Of a stretch of DNA of 64,000 nt, positions 59,190 to 64,000 are shown piece after piece. The notes under the pieces were generated by a model. The model was not told where the DNA came from and did not search any database. It saw only the letters and a list, made by a program, of their open reading frames with translations. Where the stretch lies: contig NW_022145615.1 in NCBI RefSeq assembly GCF_000002235.5, positions 30,597,059-30,661,058 on the forward strand, written 5' to 3'. The stretch comes from Strongylocentrotus purpuratus (Eukaryota > Echinodermata > Echinoidea > Camarodonta > Strongylocentrotidae). Made by a program: the position numbers and the translations under genes. Position 1 is the stretch's first letter. Every line of letters starts with the position of its first letter.

Positions 59190-61191
59190 TGTACGGTACT
59201 CAGCTACCAAGGCTCCATGGTGAGGAGGTTGAAATCGACGTCGATTGTTCATGGACCAATGGGGGTCAAACTATGCAACCTTCTCTATTTTACAATGGTG
59301 CGCCCGTCGATTTTAACGTTACCTTTGCAAACCAAATCAAGAGCAGGATTTTGTCACCGTCACAGGGCGTCAACGGCTTCGCCTGTGGTCTATTTCGTGA
59401 GGATTCGGCAGTAGCGATCAACTCGACGTGCGATGTTATATATGGTCGGATAGCACGTATTCGTATGGACCCACTTATAAATGATGTCTATGAAGGAAAT
59501 GTGGCGAATTTCACCTGCAGTATTGATGGCCATGGACTCAATCCGATTGACCTGTCAATTACTAAGGATGGAAAGAATCTAGGTAGATCAAAGTCCGTTG
59601 ACACCCTGAACGTGCAGTTTACACCGGCTCTACAAGACAATAATACCCTGATAGAATGCATCGCATCGGATCTACCAGGCACCATGATCAAGGTTGAGTC
59701 TTATCTCCGTATTCTACCAGCTATCACGACTACCATTGATACCAGCACTTCGACATTGGCCAACACCACCGCCACGAATACTCTCACGCCGACCTTCGCT
59801 TCATCGATGAAAACTAGGACTTTGTACATGATTGTCATCATTGTTGCGACATTGATAACGATTCTCTGTTGCGTCCTCGTGGTGGTTGGGGTGTGTGTAC
59901 GTCGGAAGCGAAGGAAAGTTGCGCTTCTCCAAGCTACCTACACATCTGAACCCTCCGTTGAGTTTGTGGAAACCACATTGATATTGGATGATACTGACGA
60001 ACAAGAGGTCAATAAGAGTACCGATGACTTCTCCGCGTATGCCGTAGCACCGCTTACGACGTCCAGTACTCCCGCAAGACGATCATCTTTACCCGATCAA
60101 ATCATCCACTACCAGAGTCTCGAAGACAGCATCACCACATTGGGTTTCCGAGATAGGAAACAGTCGGAACCATTTGTCGTTTACGCTAAGCCGCATGAAA
60201 TGAATCTTCGAAAATGGGCATCGCAGGGCATTACTTCTTCTACTGCCGATGAACAAAACGTTAGTGTTAAAGAGGCCGATGGCATTTCTGTAACCTACGC
60301 CAAACCAGACAAGCCTAAAATTAGAAAATGGGCTTCGCAGGGAGCTGGAGCTTTTGAGGGAAATAGTCGTACAGACAAAGAGCGGGATCTGTTTTGTCGA
60401 AAAGCATCACAACCTTGGCCATTGTATGCGAAGCCAGACAAATCTACAACTTCTCTACATGGACTACCAAGCCCGAAGTGTTGCCTCATTACGCAAAACC
60501 TAACAAGAAGAAAGAGCGAAGATACGTAACGCAAAAAGTTGGAAAGTATTCTGTTTCCATGCACAAGACTAGGAAATGGATGTCAGTGTCGAAAGAACGC
60601 GTCGACATTAATAGTTTTCCTAAAATATCTCCCTACTCCGAGGTCCCAGGCTTGTCACATAGCGAAGAGGACAATATTATTCAAATCGAAGAGTCATCAA
60701 ATACTCCAAGAGAGTCAGCAACCAAGACAAGTCCTGACGTACCATTTACCAAATCACGTTCTTCACCACTCTATGCAGACCCTGATGAATTCACATCCGC
60801 TATATCGCTTAGACACGGTGGATATGACAAGGTTGATATAATACAATCTTCCCTAATCGCCGAAGTCAAGGAACGGTTATCAAAGAGTCCTCACTATGAA
60901 AGCATACCCGGAGAGAAAGATCTCACAAATGACACGACAGGAGAACTGTCTTCGACCGACACCATCGATGAATCACGTACCACATCAATGTACGAAACAG
61001 AGGCAGAGGGAATGACTGATAGTAATGACGTTTCCCTAGAAGATACCTACGAGATTCTTGACAAGGGCTCTTTAGACTCTCTGCTGACTGACGATGACGA
61101 TGACTTCGAGACGGTGATTGATTCGGAGAGTGACACAGAAATGATGGTGAATTCACACTATCAAATGTCCACGTTAAAACAGATATTGTAA
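58749..61191 (+). CDS. Ig-superfamily type I membrane receptor with YxxP-repeat tail; two frame breaks
   Basis: Apparently one exon, split over three frames but coherent. Frame 0 (58749 to about 59189): hydrophobic signal peptide (residues 1-25) and a V-like Ig domain with Cys47, Trp59 and a DxGxYxC-type NTGWYEC ending at Cys112. Frame 2 (59189 to about 60450): two more Ig-like domains (Cys in EIDVDCSW and GFACGLF; Cys in ANFTCSIDG and LIECIAS), several N-glycosylation sequons, a Thr/Ser-rich stalk, one membrane helix (YMIVIIVATLITILCC onward) and RRKRRK stop-transfer. Frame 1 (about 60450 to 61191): the acidic C-terminal tail. The tail has four YAKP and one YADP motif. Both shifts are -1 (equivalent to a 2-base gain). 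The total would be about 810 residues. I do not recognise a named orthologue. It could be a real gene with assembly indels or polymorphisms, or a young pseudogene; the absence of other stops favours the former. Confidence 0.75.
59189..60450 (+). CDS. Receptor segment 2: Ig domains 2-3, stalk, membrane helix, first YAKP motifs (frame 2)
   Basis: Holds two Ig-like domains, sequons such as FNVT, INST and ANFT, a Thr/Ser-rich juxtamembrane stalk, the membrane helix at about 59822-59900 and the proximal tail. The tail includes an ITIM-like IHYQSL (Tyr codon at 60110) and YAKP codons at 60182, 60296 and 60425. The first two are each followed by RKWASQG. The frame ends at a stop at 60527-60529, but similarity to the repeat pattern stops earlier. 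Confidence 0.75.
60182..60783 (+). other. Array of five YxxP motifs in the receptor tail
   Basis: Tyr codons at 60182, 60296, 60425 and 60490 begin YAKP, and the one at 60772 begins YADP. Two units share the longer pattern YAKP(x)6RKWASQG, so the array looks like diverged tandem protein repeats. Phosphorylated YxxP is the classic binding motif of Crk/CrkL SH2 domains (as in p130Cas); its use here is inference. Confidence 0.7.
60450..61191 (+). CDS. Receptor segment 3: distal cytoplasmic tail (frame 1)
   Basis: Carries the fourth YAKP (60490), a YADP (60772), a further MHKTRKWMSVSKE block resembling RKWASQG, and a very acidic Ser/Asp-rich C-terminus with LLTDDDDDFETVIDSESDTE, then TAA. The exact crossover from frame 2 lies between 60437 and 60489 and cannot be fixed by eye. 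Confidence 0.7.
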
Positions 61192-61739
61192 TCAAAATAG
61201 TGTCCAATCAGTTTACTCTCCTTATAGTCATTCAAAGTGAAATGACTAAAAACAACTTTAAACCACTTAATTGTCGATAAATTTAATATTATGTATATGA
61301 TATCGGAAGTCTTTGAAAATTGTCGTTAATGGCTTCAATATTATCATATTTTAATTATCATTTCTTTTAGTATATATTTTTCTATATCATTCGAAACATA
61401 ACTTTAATCTTAATACATTTATTAGAACTAAAGTAATGTTGTAAAATGCACTTGTATTTAAATATACATACTTTTAATGTCAAATATAAGCTTTACGATA
61501 ACTACTTCTATATCCAAATTCAATGTTTAGCCATCATGCTAAATTTGCATGAGTTTTAATTTTCATTTGTTTTGATCAATTCACAAAGTCCTGAGTTTTA
61601 CATTTGTTTAATCATGGACCTACTACAAATGGACACTGTTCGGTACCATAATACATTCATGCACCTGAGTCTGTCAAAAGTAAGACATTCCAAACATGCT
61701 TCCAAGCTTTGATCTCATCACGACCGCCGCCAGTCAGCC

Positions 61740-61745
61740 ATTAAA
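61740..61745 (+). terminator. Possible variant polyadenylation signal of the receptor gene
   Basis: ATTAAA followed by an A-run about 550 nt after the stop. No AATAAA was seen nearer. Weak evidence. Confidence 0.2.
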
Positions 61746-62729
61746 AAAAAACTGTGCCTTGAAGAATCCACAAAATGCTTGTGCATTAGAAACTGAATCG
61801 CTCAAAATCACGTATAATATGAAGTTTTCATTGGGAAATTAGAAATAGTTTACAAGAGAAACATGTAAAATTGGCTATAACACTATGATTTTAAACTTCC
61901 TTAAAAAACTTATCCTATCCATTTCCAAGGAATAGAAGGTAATGGGACAGTAAAGAATATGTATTTTCAAAGTTTGGCAAGTCCAGATGTATGTCCACCA
62001 GTGTCCACTTCTTGTATAAATATAATCAATCTAATATTCCACAAATTGTCATAATATGGGGTTCACTGCTCCTCTAACTGGCCTTAAATCACGATACCTT
62101 TCCTAAAACAATACTCTTGGCCCTGGCCCAGCGAAAAAAAATCTGAAGAAATGTAAAAGGTCTTTTGTCTGTGATGATGCGTGATTACATAATCAACATT
62201 GTCGCGTCCAATGAATGTCCTCATCAACATATACATTATCAGGTGGCGGTGGTCATGATGTGACCAAAGAAAGACTCTCATTATTAGTCCTTCTGTAGCA
62301 TGGTCCATGGTTTAATTATGAGTGTAAGACAATGACGTTTTTAATATATTCTTTTAAACAGGAATTTAAATTGTGTTGGTTGATTATAGTGACACATAAA
62401 TGTGCTAGATAAATTTCTTTGTGCAATCACTTTGTCTTTTCCAGAACTCAGAATCGAAATACATCTTGAACAAACTTGAAATTACCACAGTGGGAAGGAG
62501 TGTGAGCATAATTATATGTGTCATACATTAATGATGATGTTATAATGGTCGAATGTATATATTCAAGTAGTCTATATATTTCCTATGAGATTATATTAAG
62601 GTCTTAGGTTTGTTGTTAATGGGAAGTCAGGAATTCCTTGAATTATGTGAGCGACGGACAGCTTGTCTGAACAGTGTTGAAGTCAAGGTGATATTATGAC
62701 GGCCTTAATCACCTTGCGTAGTTCCTATA

Positions 62730-62830
62730 AAGGCTCGTACAGATATCACGCAGACAAACCGAGGCAGTTTTATTATGATGACGTGATGTGTAATACACGT
62801 CACATTTCTGTATCTACAGAGCTCAGTCAA
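62730..62830. repeat. Dispersed repeat, copy 2 (AAAGGCTCGTACAGATAT)
   Basis: Similar to 45080-45180 over about 100 bp, including GATGACGTGATGTG and CACATTTCTGTATC. Confidence 0.55.
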
Positions 62831-63673
62831 GTCCATGGCTTTGTGTTTATATCTTGTAAGTTTTAACGGGATATGAAATTATGACATACGGCCTCTCGTA
62901 CACCATTAGGCCTAGGCGACCAGTTAAACTGTCCCAGACAGCTTCATGAACTAGTAAATGTGGGCAATCCACCGTATTTTATGCATTGACTTGTTATCAT
63001 GTTGTTGTACGGAAATAAATACTATACTTTACTATGCTATACTAAACATGAATTTTTTGTATACTCTACACAATATTTTGTATTAGCAATAGAGTCACCT
63101 TGTACAGAAAGATATGATGTGTGATTGGCTTGTTACTGCCAAGTATTCCTAATAAGTTGACTTTCGTTTGATGTATAACTTATTGCATGTATAACAGATT
63201 ATAATTGTCAACAGCTATTTGACTCTGTAAATACAAATGATATACATTGATATTGATCATTTAAACATTTCAAAATTAAACATTTCGTGTAAAATCATTT
63301 ATTAGGAGTGGTAAAATTGTCTAAATATACGAAAGAAAACTATTCAAAGGGTCGCTCGGCCTTAATGGACTGCAATCATCATGATCATCATCTCATGATA
63401 TATTTAAATGGAATTACTTATAGACATTCTTATACAACAAAATTAGAGAAGGAGGGCGGAAGAGTGAGTAAAAGCGTGAGAGAAAGGGAGATATGGCAGC
63501 TAGATGGGAGATGGAAGGGAAATACCGTGTGAGTCAAAAAAAAGTTTACACCTAGAAAATTGCTAATTATTTCAAAAATCATCTATACGTCTTATGAAAG
63601 AGTGTTTTATCCCAAATCATTTGGTATGATTTTTGTGTGGTATGTGTTCACGCTTGGATGAACAGGAGGCATT

Positions 63674-64000
63674 GTTTTCGAGAGCGCAAAAATCGACTTG
63701 CGCCAAAGTGATGCCTACATTATGTATTATGTTGAGATTAGCGGAGTGAGAGACCTAATTGAATGTATCAAATGAACTGCATTGCATATGCTTTTTGAAG
63801 AAGAAAAATCACACACACGAACACGCGCACAATTGTTCGTTGATGTTTTATATTCGATATTTGATATGTGTGGCCTGATTTATTTTGTTAGGGATGTTAT
63901 TTGGATCTGCAAAGACCGAATTAATACCCAAATCCCAATTGTTTTATTCAAACGTCACATAACAACTTTGGCGCAAGCCGGTTTTTGCACTCTCGCAAAC
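63674..64000. mobile_element. TIR element at the right edge
   Basis: 63674-63709 and 63965-64000 are inverted with 32 of 36 bases matching (GAGAGCGCAAAAA...TTGCGCCAAAGT). No transposase between them. The element may continue past the window. Confidence 0.65.

Larger units (their letters stand above)
61192..63673. other. Receptor 3' flank and intergenic sequence
   Basis: AT-rich, no gene seen; a dispersed repeat lies at 62730-62830. Confidence 0.5.

Overview
This is a eukaryotic, AT-rich, repeat-dense animal window with small exons and long introns. Protein similarity points to a deuterostome. The very frequent ACATGTACATGT and ACCGGTA palindromes, together with the many short TIR elements, make a sea urchin or another echinoderm the best guess; that is inference, not proof. 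There are no operons, no CRISPR arrays and no rRNA or tRNA genes that I can support.

Layout. (1) 1-27,144, minus strand: the 5' part of a SHC adaptor gene. Six coding exons encode almost the whole N-terminal PTB domain, spread over 24 kb. The rest of the gene (end of PTB, CH1, SH2) lies beyond the left edge. Its introns hold MITEs, foldback elements, duplicated blocks and a large (AGT)n array. (2) 27,145-32,729: intergenic space between two head-to-head genes, with a likely SHC 5' noncoding exon near 28.7 kb, a broken LINE reverse-transcriptase tail and a hAT-type MITE with a perfect 8-bp target duplication. (3) 32,730-48,737, plus strand: a complete HSD17B4 gene (peroxisomal multifunctional enzyme type 2). 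I resolved 22 coding exons that join in frame to 743 residues, with SDR, hydratase-2 and SCP2-like domains. (4) 48,738-58,748: intergenic, dominated by hAT-type MITEs made of G/T homopolymers and by (AGT)n, (AT)n and (TC)n arrays; one MITE sits inside an (AGT)n array. (5) 58,749-61,191, plus strand: an apparently intronless gene for a type I membrane protein with a signal peptide, three Ig-like domains, a Ser/Thr-rich stalk, one membrane segment and a long cytoplasmic tail with five YxxP motifs (four YAKP, one YADP). Its reading frame is broken twice. I do not recognise it as a named family. (6) 61,192-64,000: its 3' flank and a further TIR pair at the edge.

Function. HSD17B4 performs the second and third steps of peroxisomal beta-oxidation. 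SHC is a cytoplasmic phosphotyrosine adaptor. The Ig receptor looks like a tyrosine-phosphorylation docking receptor, possibly for Crk-type SH2 domains. Nothing shows that the three genes work together; their adjacency is probably incidental. The most novel item is the Ig/YxxP receptor. The next most interesting are the modular hAT MITEs and a perfect 28-bp-arm hairpin in an HSD17B4 intron.
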